The translations under genes and the position numbers were made by a program. From Cercis canadensis (Eukaryota > Streptophyta > Magnoliopsida > Fabales > Fabaceae), in contig QAOA01003765.1 in NCBI GenBank assembly GCA_003255065.1, positions 62,001-126,000 of the forward strand: 64,000 nucleotides of DNA, read 5' to 3'. Position 1 is the first letter of the stretch; every line of letters starts with the position of its first letter. Shown one piece after another: positions 45,010 to 56,984 of this stretch. Below the pieces are notes generated by a model that was given only the letters and a program-made list of their open reading frames with translations, did no database searches and had not been told where the DNA came from.

Positions 45010-45335
45010 ACAGGCTCTTCACTCATCCATGGTAGCCCCAGCAGACAACGGTGAAGATGGGTATAAGCGCATGGTTTCCTTTAAGATGGCTTCCAGCTCC
45101 AGATACACAAGGTTCCTCTGAAGCAGTACTAGTAGAACTAGTATTATCTCTCAGCGCTTTCCCAGTCTTTATGTTGTCTTCTTTTTCGTCAACAGAAAAC
45201 GTTTTCGAACAACCATTCTGCACATGACGTTTAGCGGTATGTCAAAAAACCAGTTCTTCAAAGCTGTCTTGACCTCTGACTTTTTGACATGTTTGAGCAT
45301 CTCAAGCCGATGGCCATCTATTCACCCAATTCAAG
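45010..45335 (-). pseudogene. Cytochrome P450 fragment, CYP82-like
   Basis: On the minus strand one frame reads HRLEMLKHVKKSEVKTALKN and WFFDIPLNVMCRMVVRKRF, as in the B-C to D helix region of CYP82 proteins. It then shifts frame to VDEKEDNIKTGKALRD. A further piece, about 100 bases on, reads NLVYLELEAILKETMRLYP followed by SSPLSAGATMDE. KETMRLYP is the K-helix ExxR motif. More than half of the enzyme, including the heme-binding Cys loop, is absent, and frameshifts separate the pieces. An unrelated 66-codon open frame (45023-45223) covers the same bases and mixes these frames. This is a relic with no expected activity. Confidence 0.62.
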
Positions 45336-46340
45336 AGAGATTTTCAATGCCCAATGCAGCCAACAATAATATATATCGCTCTGAAGGTGATTCTTCTTCT
45401 TCATTTTTTTTTTTTTAAGACGTGACTGTGTAATGTGTAATTTTGTATCCCCTCCTCCACAATACTGTTGTTGAGATCGTTTTATTCTTCTTATAGCTAT
45501 GGCAATATTCTAGATGGCCAACTATTGGTGAATATGCTAATGTTGTCCTTAGATAAAAAAGAAAAATGGAAAAGAGCTCTACTATCATTGCTTTTCCCCC
45601 CTTTTCAACGAAGGGTGTCATTAACTTTTTCTTGACCCCTTCCAAATTGCTTGTATTTAATTAGCCAAACTCAGAATTTCTTCCGGAAAGGAGAAGAAAC
45701 GAAAAGGAGATGAAAGGAAAAAAAAATACTCTGACGTGCTCGTTGACAACCTGAGCTTCATAATGTAAAATTCTCAACTAGTCAATTACAGTAAAATGCA
45801 CTCAATTCATCTCCTTGACCACTTACAAGATAACACTCTACTTTTTTCTTCATCAAGTTATACTGTATTCCATTCTAGTTGATTGACTGAAGGGCAAAAT
45901 ATTTCATCTAGGTGATTGCCGAGCTACACCCTCTCTTAGAGGTGGTGTAGTGCTACTCACTCCCTGTTTGGGTTTTTGATGGGATTTAGAAGTTGAATTT
46001 ATTGTTATTATAAAAAATTTTAAAAATTGAGTCACTTAAATCTCGTTTAGATAGCATAGTTTACAATTTATTAGAGCTTATCTCGTTTGGATAACATAAC
46101 TTACAATTTATTAGAGCTTATCTACTAATATAAGTGCTTTTATGTAAAAAAAATAGTGTTTAAATCAACTTATATAAGTAACTTATAACCCTTTAAAAAA
46201 TTATTTTAAACTTATTTTATGAAGCTATTTTTTTAAGCTTCTTAAAAAAAAACTTGTGTGAAAGTTATTTTGAGGATGACCGCCCAGCCCTTTTGCAAAT
46301 TTACATGAGAATTATATCCTCGTCTCCCACCTTCAACGCT
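45336..46340. other. Intergenic with a short local duplication
   Basis: No gene is seen. A roughly 42-base unit (TCTCGTTTRGATARCATARY followed by TTACAATTTATTAGAGCTTA) occurs twice in tandem at about 46036-46122. An open stretch at 46349-46552 just beyond lies in what is probably the leader of the next fragment. Confidence 0.35.
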
Positions 46341-46657
46341 CCCTCACTTTGTATCTCCCTAAAATTTCTTCCATCCATGTTCTGAGGCCATTGACCCTCT
46401 CTGGGCTGTATATCTCCTACCAATTTCTTCCATCTACGTTCTTAGACCCGTCCATGGCTTCTCCATCTACATTCCTCGCTTCTGACGCGCCTAGGAGATA
46501 TGGGTTTTTGCAAATTTTGGTTTCATTTGCTTTCTCTCGGAACCACCGTTGAACCAGTGTCGGGTTTTGTTCTTCTCTGTAAGTATCCCTCTTTTGCAAC
46601 CCTAAACTTGAAGCTACTATTAAACCTTGTTTGACCAGAGGATTAGTATTTTCAGTG

Positions 46658-47339
46658 ATGGGCAAGACAAGTACAAGGTAAATGATTTCCATAGCTACTA
46701 TGTTTTACTTCCGGAAATTGAAGTTTTAATTATGATATGAGTTTGAATTCGGCTTTCAGTTGTTGCTATTTCTTATGAATGCAGACCAGGATCAAAATCC
46801 AACCGCAAATTTGAAAAGAAGCTCGAATTTTATGCCAGTAAGTTGTGATCGAATTCCTGTAGCTTTGAATAATTGCCGCAGATAATTGAAGGAAATAAAA
46901 TTAGTCTCTAGCTGAGTCGTTTTTCTGTACCAAATTTGCTTGCGGCTTTTTATGCACATAGTGAAATTAACTAAAATGTTCTTTTTGTCTTCTAGATTGT
47001 ACAGTTGCATATTCTAGCACAGGTTTCATAATCCCCTTAAGACGCTTATAGCAAGCTTCTGTCAACTGTTTGTGTTTTGGACTTCTTTGTCTTTGCGATT
47101 CTTCACAATAAGTTATTAAATTTTCTATTTTTTCATACAACATAATTGAAAAAGAAAAAAAAGAAAGGCATTGCTTAGGTGCTAGATGAAGGTATATTTA
47201 TTTATATCTGTTTTACTCGTAATGAAATTTTTACTATATGTTACATGTCAACCTGTCCACATTTTCACTTTTTTTCCTTCTTAATGCAGAGGTTAAAGAT
47301 GCTGTTATTTCCTTGAGTGCCTAAAAGTCCATTCGTAAG
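46658..47339 (+). pseudogene. SLX9-like ribosome biogenesis protein fragment, three exons with a stop
   Basis: Three exons with consensus borders are readable: 46658-46677 (MGKTST), 46785-46837 and 47290-47339. Joined, they encode RPGSKSNRKFEKKLEFYA and KVKDAVISLSA, then TAA where the family has Lys, then KSIRK. The N-terminal pattern MGKxxxR..KFEKKLxFYxKVxDxVxSLSAxK is one I associate with plant SLX9-like nucleolar proteins. The later exons, rich in Lys/Arg, are not found. The in-frame stop and the missing end mark it as a truncated copy. The assignment rests on memory of the family pattern only. Confidence 0.5.
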
Positions 47340-48224
47340 GTGATAATCTTGTTCCCATCAGCTTTGACCTTATTTATATTGAAGATGCAGCTGCCTCATT
47401 CTTTTATACACAAAAAAAGAGAGGAAGGGGGGGGGGGGAGGGTGGGTTGTATTGTGCTGTGTCCTTCAATTCCTTACCTGGAAAATAATTTAGATTATGC
47501 TGATCATGCACTTTCTTATTTGCCTTTTCTTGTTAAGCTTGTGAGCCCCAGGACTTGAGATGGGTATTTTGTCATTGAATATACATTCCTGCTCTGATAG
47601 TCCTCTGCATGTTCATGTAAATTTATTGCTAATAGAATCATGTGATGAGAACTTGTAGTTCCATTCTTATAGGAATTTATATGCTTCCAATCAAATGTTA
47701 TATGTCTAGAATCACACACCTAATCAGATGGAATCTCCCATTGGACCAGCTTTTCTCCTAGAAAGAAGCTTCTGTTCTCCCAATTTGAGAAACAAAGTTA
47801 ACCTCAATACTTCTATCTGATTCTCCCAATTTTCATCCAAACTTAAGCAGGAAGCTTGTGTCAATTAATACTTTTTTTTAAAAAAAAATAAAGCAAAAAA
47901 GACATAGGCACTGTTGACTTGCAAATTGTAAAAATAGAAAATTGTATTAATTAATAAAACAATGAATACATATCAATTACTTTGTATTACACCAATTCAA
48001 CTCATCTATAGCTCTCATATATCTTGCGGATAGCTATATTCTGGTATTCTATGCCTTCCTTTGTGCTGCTATCCCTTTATTTCAGATGGAGCTCAAAGAA
48101 TGTGATACTTGATGTTGATCATTGGATGGGGACATGCTCCTGTGTCTTTGGTTTGAAACTTCCACCATCACTTGGAGACAATGTTGAGAATTTATCCATG
48201 TAATCTTTCGAGTCATTTTCCTAT
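47340..48224. other. Former intron and intergenic sequence, poly-G run
   Basis: This follows the last visible exon of the SLX9-like fragment. It contains a G run near 47429-47440. I see no further exon of that gene. Confidence 0.35.
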
Positions 48225-48487
48225 CTATGAATTGATGCATGTCTGAATTTCTTCTAGTGTTTTTCCTTTGGTTTCTGGGACTAACTTTGCTAGAAATAGA
48301 ATACTTAAGAGGGAAGCAGCGGCATACAAAAACAAAGTTCCTGAAAACAAAAATGAAATATGTTACTAATTAAACTAAACTAATTAAACTAAGATTAACA
48401 TAACAATGCTAACCAATTAAGCTTCTTTTCTGTGCTTACCAGGAGAACTCCAACTCATTAGAAAGTTGAAAGTATATGAAACTAATT
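48225..48487 (-). pseudogene. ERD6-like sugar transporter, last two exons only
   Basis: On the minus strand the exon 48487-48440 reads VSYTFNFLMSWSSP and ends at a GTAAGC donor. After an intron, exon 48340-48225 reads TLFLYAAASLLSILFLAKL, VPETKGKTLEEIQTCINS and stop. The exons join in phase (CCT G|GA ACT). PETKGKTLEEIQ is the conserved end of ERD6-like and other monosaccharide transporters of the MFS. The upstream ten or so helices are absent: the coding match stops at about 48488, where a copy of the sequence at 47337 begins. The fragment itself shows no stop. Confidence 0.68.
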
Positions 48488-48489
48488 AA

Positions 48490-48560
48490 AGGTGATAATC
48501 TTGTTCCCATCAGCTTTGACCTTATTTATATTTAAGATGCAGCTGCCTTATTCTTTTCCT
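48490..48560 (+). repeat. Copy of 47337-47407
   Basis: AGGTGATAATCTTGTTCCCA, TCAGCTTTGACCTTATTTAT and GATGCAGCTGCC occur at 47337 (the donor site of the third SLX9-like exon) and again here, with a few differences. A piece of that gene was therefore duplicated about 1.15 kb downstream and joined to the transporter fragment. Confidence 0.7.
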
Positions 48561-48624
48561 TTAACTCTTGTTAATGTTGAAGATTGCTACTTACAAGGAA
48601 GACTCACAACTTAATGGTTTCAAC

Positions 48625-49166
48625 TAGGGGTGTAATCGGTCCGGTTCGGTCCGGTTTTCACCTCAAACCGAAATCGAACCAGCCAGAGAAATTCGGTTCG
48701 GTTTTTTGAATTTTTGAAAATAAAACCAAACCGGCCTAAATCGGTTCGGTTCGGTCGGTTTGGTCTGTTTAACCATGAAATGCCTGCTGAAGTCAAATTT
48801 TCAAATTCTAACAGGAAGAAAGGCAGAAAACCTCCACATACAAGCAAATCAACCCAAAAAAAATGACAATTCAGTATCCTAATGCACAGAAAATCAGTAA
48901 ATCAATAATTAAATATCAAATGTAACAATATATTCTAAATGGAGGTGTTGATTAAACTTCTAAATTATAGGAAATAAACCAGCAAATCACATATCATCCA
49001 AGATAACCAAGCACGGTGAGAAACCAGATGCAGATGAGGCTTTCTGGTAGAACAGCAGCAACCTCCCATTTTCCAGCAGTCATCTTTGTTATTAAACCAA
49101 AGTTACCAGTGATAGATGCATTATTTCCTGTTGTTTGGCAGAAAAAAGGATCATAAGTTGTAGAGT
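48625..49166. repeat. Direct duplication, copy 1 (other copy at 63450-64000)
   Basis: From CAACTAGGGGTGTAATCGG to AGGATCATAAGTTGTAG the sequence is repeated at 63450-64000 (window end). The first 160 bases, rich in CGGTTCGGTTCGG units, differ by small insertions. The next roughly 390 bases show about two differences by eye. Homology starts at or near TAGGGGTGTAATCGG, which looks like the end of a hAT-like element. A minus-strand open stretch at 48994-49227 is unrecognised. Confidence 0.75.
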
Positions 49167-50848
49167 TTATGCATCTATTCTGCTGTTGCAAAATCTGTAA
49201 GACTGTGAATCTATAAAATTGAGGCAAAATCTGTTGTTACAACAAAAAGTTGCTACTGCAACAATATTAGAGTACTGTCACCTAACTGCCCTAACCTATT
49301 GCCCAAGGAGTGAAGAAATTAATTAAATAATTACATCAAAAGACTAGAAATAAAGAACAACTAGTGGACATGTTCAATGTCAGCTCTTCCTGCATTCAAA
49401 TTATAGAAAAATTGAAACATTGGCAATGCAACAGGTTTGGAAACTTGAATTAAATGTTAGTGATGCAAAGGAAAGGCCAAGAACTACAATCAACCTCCCA
49501 ATTAAAAACTCACCAGAATCTTGCCTAGATCTCCTATATTTCTGTATCATCAAAGTAACCTCTTGGAGACAAAATAAAACCGAACAAAGTAATATTTACT
49601 CACAGCAATAGGACTCAAGAAAATCAAATTATTTAAGAGCATAGATGCCATCATAGGATAAATCAAACCAGTAAGAAACATATATATTAAGGATAACTAC
49701 AACCTAATATGTCCATTTATGACACGCATTTGCTCTAATACTTCTAAATAAACCATAAATCCAATGGCACTAGAAGTCTGATGGAATGAAATATTATCCT
49801 GAAATACAAATCATAAGAAACAGATCTGCATCTCAATCTACCAAAAGACAAGTATGTATATGCTTACAATTGATTTACTATGATCAGATTAAGAGAGAGG
49901 AAAAGCAAAATCCTAATATAAAATGAACAAAGATAGCCTTAATCCTAATATAACAAAGATAGCCTTAATGCAAATGAACATCTTATGCCTAAATCAATAA
50001 AGCAAACTACAGTAATTGATAAAGCAAACTGCAGTAACCAGAATTTAAAAACCAATAAAGCAACAAAAACTTTAAGTCACTATTACTCAAAACAACAGTA
50101 AACAAAATAGCTCTAATTATAAGACAAAAATCAGTGCATGATCGAACCTAAAACAGCCACCAAATAAAAGTAAAAATAAACAATGAACATTTTCTTTAAG
50201 AAATAGAACAGCATGGCATTAATCCAAGATGACCTCCATTTAGAAAAGAAAAAAAAAACCAAGATTAGTATACAGAAACCTCAAAACCATCTTGATTTAA
50301 ATACCCAAATTTTGATCCAAACTACAAACAAATTTACACCATAAAACAGCCATGAGATAGATGGTTATGTAACTCCACATTTAACACCATCTTCAATTAC
50401 AAGAACCTCTAAAAGAAAGCAAGAAAGCATAGCAGAGCTTCTGCTACTCTTCTATTGCCTATTGCTAATAGCCTATTAGCCTATTACTGAAGCTACTCTT
50501 TAGATGTTACTGGTTCTTAAACAATCAAGACACATCTATCCTGGTTAAGAAAAGGGAAAATGGAAAAGAGGTAATTAAAACAACTGCCAGACTTGTTACA
50601 AAACTACAACTAGAAACAATATAGAAATTTCAAAGAGGCGAACAGAATACTTAGAACAGAATATCTCACTTTCAGGTGCAAGAGAGGTATAAAATTACTA
50701 CAACTTCTTTTTGCCATTATACGTTTAAGTAATAATTTAGAAGAATGTGACAGAATACTTAGAGCCTAAGGTTATTGGTAACATGAAAGCATTACTGTTG
50801 GGGTATACCTTTAAGTTATTGTGTAGTATTTAACTGAGAAGGAATAAA
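49167..50848. other. Unassigned, intron-like AT-rich sequence
   Basis: I find no coding motif that I recognise. A plus-strand open stretch (49420-49611) and several short minus-strand ones show no family signature. Some of this may be introns of decayed genes. Confidence 0.3.
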
Positions 50849-51110
50849 ATGCTATACCTTTTGAGCTTGACTGAACAGATATCAGTATCACTTGCAGCCT
50901 TGCAGGGTAGAGTAAGGGAAGTCGGGGAGATAAATAAAAGCTTGCTAACACTTGGTCGAGTGATTAATGCTCTAGTTGTGCACTCAGGTCAGGTCATGTC
51001 CCATACNAGAGCAAGGGAAGTCGGGGAGATAAATAAAAGCTTGCTAACACTTGGTCGAGTGATTAATGCTCTAGTTGTGCACTCAGGTCAGGTCATCTCC
51101 CATACAGGTA
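50849..51110 (+). pseudogene. Kinesin-5 motor domain fragment, internally duplicated around an N
   Basis: The frame reads REVGEINKSLLTLGRVINAL and VVHSGQVMSH. The kinesin-5 (BimC/Eg5) motor has EINKSLLTLGRVINALVEHS followed by PYRDSKLTRLL. The preceding stretch (LYLLSLTEQISVSLAA) is a degenerate form of the switch II DLAGSE region. At 51007 there is an N, and the roughly 95 bases before it repeat almost exactly after it, so an assembly join error is likely. No P-loop or other motor exon is present nearby. It is a relic. Confidence 0.68.
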
Positions 51111-53100
51111 TGGTAGCTGCAAATGCAATTCAGGTAGTCATTATTGGTCTTCAAAGGAAAAACAGCAAATAGAAAACCAAAGAAAGATATTGAAGTCCTA
51201 CAAAATTGGCATTTAATTTCAAGAAATAGTTATTTATTAGAATCAGATCAAAATTTAGACTCCATCGATAGCGTACCAAATATAAATTATAAAATTTAAA
51301 GTAATCCAACTTAAAAAAGTTCCTCCTGTTACTAGCACTTGAACTGAAGATATAAAGATTCACCTAAAGACTTAGAAGAACACAAATACAATATACAAAT
51401 AGCGAATATAACAGAGATTTTAATACTCTACTTCCTGAAATTACACAACGATGGTTAAATCATTATAAGCTGCAAGATCAAAATCAAAATTTATCACGAA
51501 TATGCAATTAAAAAACTATCTGCTAGAAGATTTTAATATATATATATATCAAAGATTGCAAAAGAGTGATTCAATGCAGTCATCGTTAATTAGCACCAGT
51601 GAGGCTCATCCAAGTTACTCATATATCTAAGCATGGAAGATTTTCTTTATATTTCTGCTCTATAAATCTTTGAAATAAATATCGAGCAGACAAAGAGAAA
51701 CAAAGTGTTTTCAACAGTACTGTGAAACCAACATAATAGTAATTGCATCTTCTACTTAATTTAGAGCAAAGATTTAGAACAGCTAAATTAACAATGAGAT
51801 AGGAGTCTTTTAGAGCATCTACTCCTGTCATATAACAAAATGTGGGAACATAGTGGATGAAGATCCTATCATGAGACATTATGGTAGTAACTACTAACTA
51901 TGCTGATGGATTAAGAGAGAATCAAGACTACCCACAAAGAGAAAGAAAGAAACAAAAAAGAAAAGAAGAGGAGCAGGACCTGTGAAATGGCTTGGTTTAA
52001 ACTTGATCATCTTGCTAAAGAAACATTCAATTATTTTATAAAAGCCATCAAACAATCAATTCTGTGCTTGCACTAGGTTCAATCCACTCTGATTAAATTA
52101 GTACGAGAAAAAAGAATTATCAAGTGAATTTAGCCTTTTACTTGCACGATTGTAACACAATATTGACTGATAAAGATAATTAATCACTATGGGTATGATC
52201 TTATTGAGTAGTAACTTAATTTAAATCAGTTCAAGTCTGAGTAATTGGCAAGTGCATAGCTAGCTAGCTAGATCACCAGGTGGAGGTGTGGGCTAATTAC
52301 GTGAAATGAAATTAATGAACATGCAGAAAGAAGGTCATCATCAGGCAGAGGCAGCAGTAATCAGAATGAATTGGAGGGAAGTTGAAGAAACAAGATTAAC
52401 ATTAAAATAAAATAAACCATTATACACTGTTACTCTAGAATTCTGAAGTACTCAAAATCCAACAAGTCTGATTTGACCTAACCATTACTTTAAATCCAGC
52501 CTATGAATCCTAAATCCCACTTGCACGGTCCTACCACCACCCCTTAATCCAAACAAATAACATCATGAAAGACTTAAGCCTAGGACAAAGGGACTTGTAC
52601 AAGGTCACCAATTTCTGCTTGCTGTTTGCTAAACAAAAACCTACTTGATTCCAGAAATTGACAACTGAAATCTTTAGAGATGTATTCACTATACAAGGAA
52701 AACTTCTCTCATAAACACATTCGACTGTAACACTTTTTTACCAAATATACTCTAAATAGATAGGATCTACCAATTCCAGTAACAGGAATACTTATTTTGC
52801 CACCTTCCTCAAGCATCAGATCATCTAGGGGTGTTCATAGCTTCAGTCAGTTTGGTGAGTTTTAAGCTAAATGCCCAACCAGCTGAACAAATCGGTTCCC
52901 TAAGAAAGAGCCAAGCAATAGGTTTGGTTGACGCTAATAAGAACAAACAAAACCAATACAATTAAAGTGGGTCTAGTGACATTGATTCTTGCAAGGATAA
53001 AGAATGATTTACCATAAAAGATGACAAATGAAGAATATACTGAAGAGATGAAAGGGAACATCATGAGCCTCTAACAAATAATTATGCAAGGGGCATGAGA

Positions 53101-53131
<31 letters not shown>

Positions 53132-53277
53132 GAGGGCAGAGAAAATAAAGGGAAGGAAGAAAAGAACAAGCCAAGAAAAGTAAGATTTTTGTGCCAGTAA
53201 ACTACCCATTACTAAGAAATATAGGTTTGCATCAAATATAGCTGGAATGCCACCTCTAGCAACTTAAGCGGACTTAC
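51111..53277. other. Unassigned; includes TA microsatellite and poly-G run
   Basis: No recognisable exon. A TA repeat lies at 51537-51549 and a run of about 20 G at 53109-53129. TAGGGGTGTTCATAGCTTCA at 52827 resembles the start of the duplicated repeat at 48628. Part of this may be a decayed intron of the WAPL-like fragment. Confidence 0.3.
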
Positions 53278-54557
53278 ATTACTTGTCAAAATGTAGAAAA
53301 GAGTTGCAGCAACAAGGTTGCTGGGAGAATCATCAAGACTGAGACCCAAAATAGCATCATAAACTATTGTCTTTGCCATCCTAGAAATTATATAACCATC
53401 AATATTAGTTGAGAAGTTTAAAATTCCAATTAGAAAGTTTTATAGGAAGAATTGATCTGTTCACTCAGGGACACGCACACATCCAATTACAAAATAACCA
53501 AATGTGAAAGAAATAGAAGATTATGCTGATGATCTTAGTTTACTATTTCTTTACTTTTTTATATTTTTGGATAACCAATTTGACATGCAAAAACTCCTTC
53601 CATGCAGCAGTCAGAGTGTATTACCAATATCATGAAGAAAGATAATAAGGTTTCACATGGTTCATATAGCAAACGATAAAAACAAAATGAAAAATTTATT
53701 TAATTCTGAATCCCTATATAGAAACACTAAATTGCCTCATTCTCATTTTATCAAATGGAAAGTGACTAAACCTTGAAAATTGTCAAAGATCTAAGCTCCA
53801 CTTCAACATACAATTNAACCCTAAACTCCAAACCAAAGAGATCTCAAAGTTCAACCTACTCAATGGCAATGCTTTACCATACGCATTAATGATTCAAAAC
53901 ACTAACGTTTATTTTTTTTTTTTCTTCTTTTTTCTTTTTCTCCTAAGTTACTAATAAAAATTCAAATCAACTAAGAAATTTTGGAGCACATGAGCTAATG
54001 GTATCCTTAACTTCGAAAGCTAATAAAAAGGAATCACCCGATAAATTTAAAAATCACATACTATGAGTTCACCCAGTTAATCCTCAGCCCAAATTTCAAA
54101 TTTCAAATTCACATTTAGAAACCCCACTGCGGAATTTCAAAAAATTCGATCCTTTCCTATACAAACAATTCAAGGAGACCCATTTAAGATTCAATACCCA
54201 GAAGAATTTTTTTCAAATTTACGTACCCTTGAGTCCGTAGAAGCCACCGCTGCCGCAAATAGACAACAAAGAGAGCAAATTCACCCTTCTGATCCGAATT
54301 GGCTGACCTTTCCTGAGCCCATCAAGAGCAAAATTCACCTCATCAACATGCTCCATCATCTCCCCGAATTCCTACGTCTCCATCAACGTCGAAGTCGCCG
54401 GAATCGAAAAACCACAGCTCCTGGGTAATTCTATCGTCTTCCCTGTTCTTGCTTTCTTTGACTTCCTAGAGACCCCGTTGCACAAATCGTCGAAGGGGAC
54501 CGTTGTGGGCAAGATCGAATTTGAATTGTACGGGTCAGAATTGAAGGAAGATGTCAT
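53278..54557 (-). pseudogene. WAPL: WAPL (cohesin release factor) fragment, two exons
   Basis: On the minus strand exon 54557-54227 reads SDPYNSNSILP, RKSKKARTGK and IPATSTLMET, then TAG in place of Gln, then EFGEMMEHVDEVNFALDGLR and KGQPIRIRRVNLLSLLSICG. After a small deletion or frameshift it reads WLLRTQ. A GTACGT donor follows. Exon 53380-53278 reads GMAKTIVYDAILGLSLDDSP, SNLVAATLFYILTS, with AG acceptor and GTAAGT donor, and it joins in phase. This is the WAPL-domain start of plant WAPL, which removes cohesin from chromosomes. The premature stop, the frameshift and the absence of all later exons show a dead fragment. A 65-codon open stretch upstream (54621-54818) is not recognised. Confidence 0.75.
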
Positions 54558-55826
54558 AACGGCTAGTAAAGAGGACTGAAACGATGTAGTGTTAGTAAAG
54601 AGAAGAAATAGTGTCGTGTGTCAAGTCTGAAGGAAGGATGAATCAGTTAACAGTAGCTGAGGATATAATGGTTGGGATGCTGTCCACGTGTAAGGGGATC
54701 CTGGGTTTAGGGAATTAGCCGTTAGAGGTATGTTATAAACCGAGTTAAATTTTGAAATAGGGAATTGGGGAGTTGAAGAGAAAGGGGAGAGAAGAGGGTT
54801 GGAAGGTGGCGCTGCCAATGGGCGGAGACAAAGAAGACGAGGCGACAGAAGGAGAATAGTGAGTGAGTGAGAGAGAGAGAGAAGGGAATAGATTTGTGTC
54901 TTTCCTGTAGAGGTTTTTGATTGAATTTTGATTTTGATTTTGGTTTATTTCTCTTTTCGGTTTTGTTGGTTTTATAAACAGTGCAATTTTTTAAATACCG
55001 TTTAATGAGTGAGCATTATCTAATTGGTTGGTAATATCAGGTGAGGGTAATTTGGTCATTTTAAAAAAATTCAGATATATTAGTGAGACGTGTCAAGAAT
55101 AGAAGAATCATACATCTTCAACAAGAAAATAGTTTTTGATCATACAGGAGCCAGTCAAGAACCGATAGAAGAATCATATATTTTTGGCAAAAATCATATA
55201 TCAATTTTATCTATGCATAGAACAGAAATTATACAAAATAATTAAAATTAAAATCTCTTCTTAAGCAAATTTTTTTATTAATCACCTCTAGAGAAAAAAA
55301 AAAATCTTTGCAAAATTAATCTTCTAACAATCCTAACCAAAAATCATAACCAAAAAAAATGAAATCCTAGCCCTAAAATATATTTTTCTAAAACCTGTTA
55401 AACAAAACAATATCAATATGTAAACACAGAACAGAAGCAAAGTGAAGGAACTAACATCGTTGAGGGCCGACCCTAATGGCGGATGAAAGGGAGTCAAAAT
55501 CAGAACCAGCAAAGTAGGTATTACGTTCAACACTAGTTTCTTGACGAAAGCCATGCCAAGAGAATGATGAAGACACACCACCAATGATGGTGAATTTGAG
55601 CTTAAGCATAGGAGGGGCTCGAGGAAAAGTGTCGATGTCCACGTCAATATCACCTCTAGCATCATTGGAGGCCACCCAATCCTTGCCTATTGCCTTGACT
55701 CCGACGTCAACTACAATGGTGATTGGGAGGGAGACTTGCTACAAGGAGAAACTAGGGTGGGAGGGAGACTTGCGAATACGAAGGTACCTCCTCCCCAAAT
55801 ATTTGTATATTTTTTTACCTCTCATA
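54558..55826. other. Unassigned; possible small gene remnant at 55450-55680
   Basis: 54840-54890 is a GA-rich tract. On the minus strand 55675-55451 is open (MASNDARGDIDVDIDTFPRA, FTIIGGVSSSFSWHGFRQET) but overlaps equally long frames on both strands. I do not recognise the peptide, so it is left unassigned. Confidence 0.3.
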
Positions 55827-56015
55827 CACTACAAGAAATTTCAACAAAATTATACCGTTGGAATTCGATTTTGGAAAAAAAATTCCAACCAAAATTTTCA
55901 TTGGAATTTATAAAAAAAATTATTTTTAATATATTATAAAAAAATATTTTTTATTTTTTTAAAATTCAAAAATTATTTTTTATCTTTTGAAATTCCAACG
56001 GAATTTTCATTCCAT
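55827..56015 (+). mobile_element. CACTA-type element end, truncated
   Basis: CACTACAAGAAATTTCAACA begins with the CACTACAAGAAA terminal motif of plant CACTA (En/Spm) transposons, preceded by ATA. ACCGTTGGAATTCGATTTTGG and repeated AATTCCAACGGAATTT-like sub-terminal units follow, as in such ends. No opposing TTTCTTGTAGTG end was found, so only one end is present. The right limit is arbitrary. Confidence 0.5.
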
Positions 56016-56335
56016 TGTAATTTCATAAGTTTTTTTTTTTTTTTACTTTTAAAGGTAAATTCATAAATAATATTTCTTAAAAATAAAAATATGTCATATA
56101 ACAAATTCTTGTGAATTTTAAATACATGTAATTAAAATAATTTGTTTGAATACACTATTATAAAAAGAGTAATTTAACAAAAATATTCAAAACCTTGTTG
56201 TATTTATAATTTAACAACAAAACATGATAACTTACAAATGAAGAAATTATACAATAAAAAATTATTGCTAAGAAATCTTCATGAAACATCAAACGTAAAC
56301 CTAAGAACCAATACAAGTGACATTATAAGAGCCAA
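56016..56335. other. Unassigned AT-rich sequence
   Basis: Nothing recognised; it may still belong to the truncated CACTA-type element. Confidence 0.3.
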
Positions 56336-56478
56336 CTAGCCATCATACTCTCCCTAAGCAAATTTGTTCTCTGGATAAAAGACAACTACCACTTGATTTC
56401 CGCCAAATTTCCATCCATTCAATCTAGCACAGCACAAGCATTTGTATTACCATCAACATCAGCATACTCCAAAAACAC
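56336..56478 (-). pseudogene. U2AF65: U2AF65 last-exon fragment (splicing factor large subunit)
   Basis: On the minus strand, after a TTTCAG acceptor, it reads VFLEYADVDGNTNA. After a one-base shift it reads RLNGWKFGGNQVVVVFYPE, NKFA, then TAG where Gln is expected, then GEYDG and stop. VFLEYAD....A...LNGRKFGGNQVVA.FYPENKF is the conserved end of the third RRM (UHM) of the plant U2AF large subunit, which binds SF1 in 3' splice-site recognition. The frameshift and stop make it a pseudogene. No other exon is seen in the neighbourhood. Confidence 0.72.
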
Positions 56479-56984
56479 CTGAAAGCACATAAAAGTTAAT
56501 TTGCAACAGTTACTATAAACAACCATAGAAAGAACTCCCAGAAAAACAGCGACTATTTGATAAGCTTATATATTTTTACTGCTCAAAAGCAAAGTACATT
56601 TACAAGTTTTAAACAAATTGGATTAAGATCAAAGTGTCAAAATTCAGAAAAAATGATGATAGCCTAAGATGCATTTAGTAAGTCTATGCAAAGTTCACAT
56701 GATGTTAAACAAATTGGATTAAGATCACGAATTAGCAGCCAAATTTTGCAAAGTGAAGATAAATAAATAAATAATGATTAGACAAAGATATAGAGAAGTA
56801 CCTAATAGGGTAGTAATGAGGAAGTTTATCCAAGATCTCCAGTTCCTCAAGAGTGATACTTCTTGGGACTCTATATGCCTAATAAGCTTGATCAGATGGA
56901 CAAACGTAAAGACAATTAACATTCTTTGTACTTGTTTATATATATATATAATATTTATATATAAGGATACTCAAATGCACGATC
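56479..56984. other. Unassigned; one short exon-like minus-strand stretch
   Basis: On the minus strand about 56890-56805 reads RVPRSITLEELEILDKLPHY, which looks protein-like but which I cannot place. No splice context is clear. Confidence 0.3.

Noticed and set aside
55333..55913. Overlapping ORFs of about 110 codons on both strands
   Set aside because: No recognisable family and equal openness on both strands; kept only as an unassigned possible remnant.
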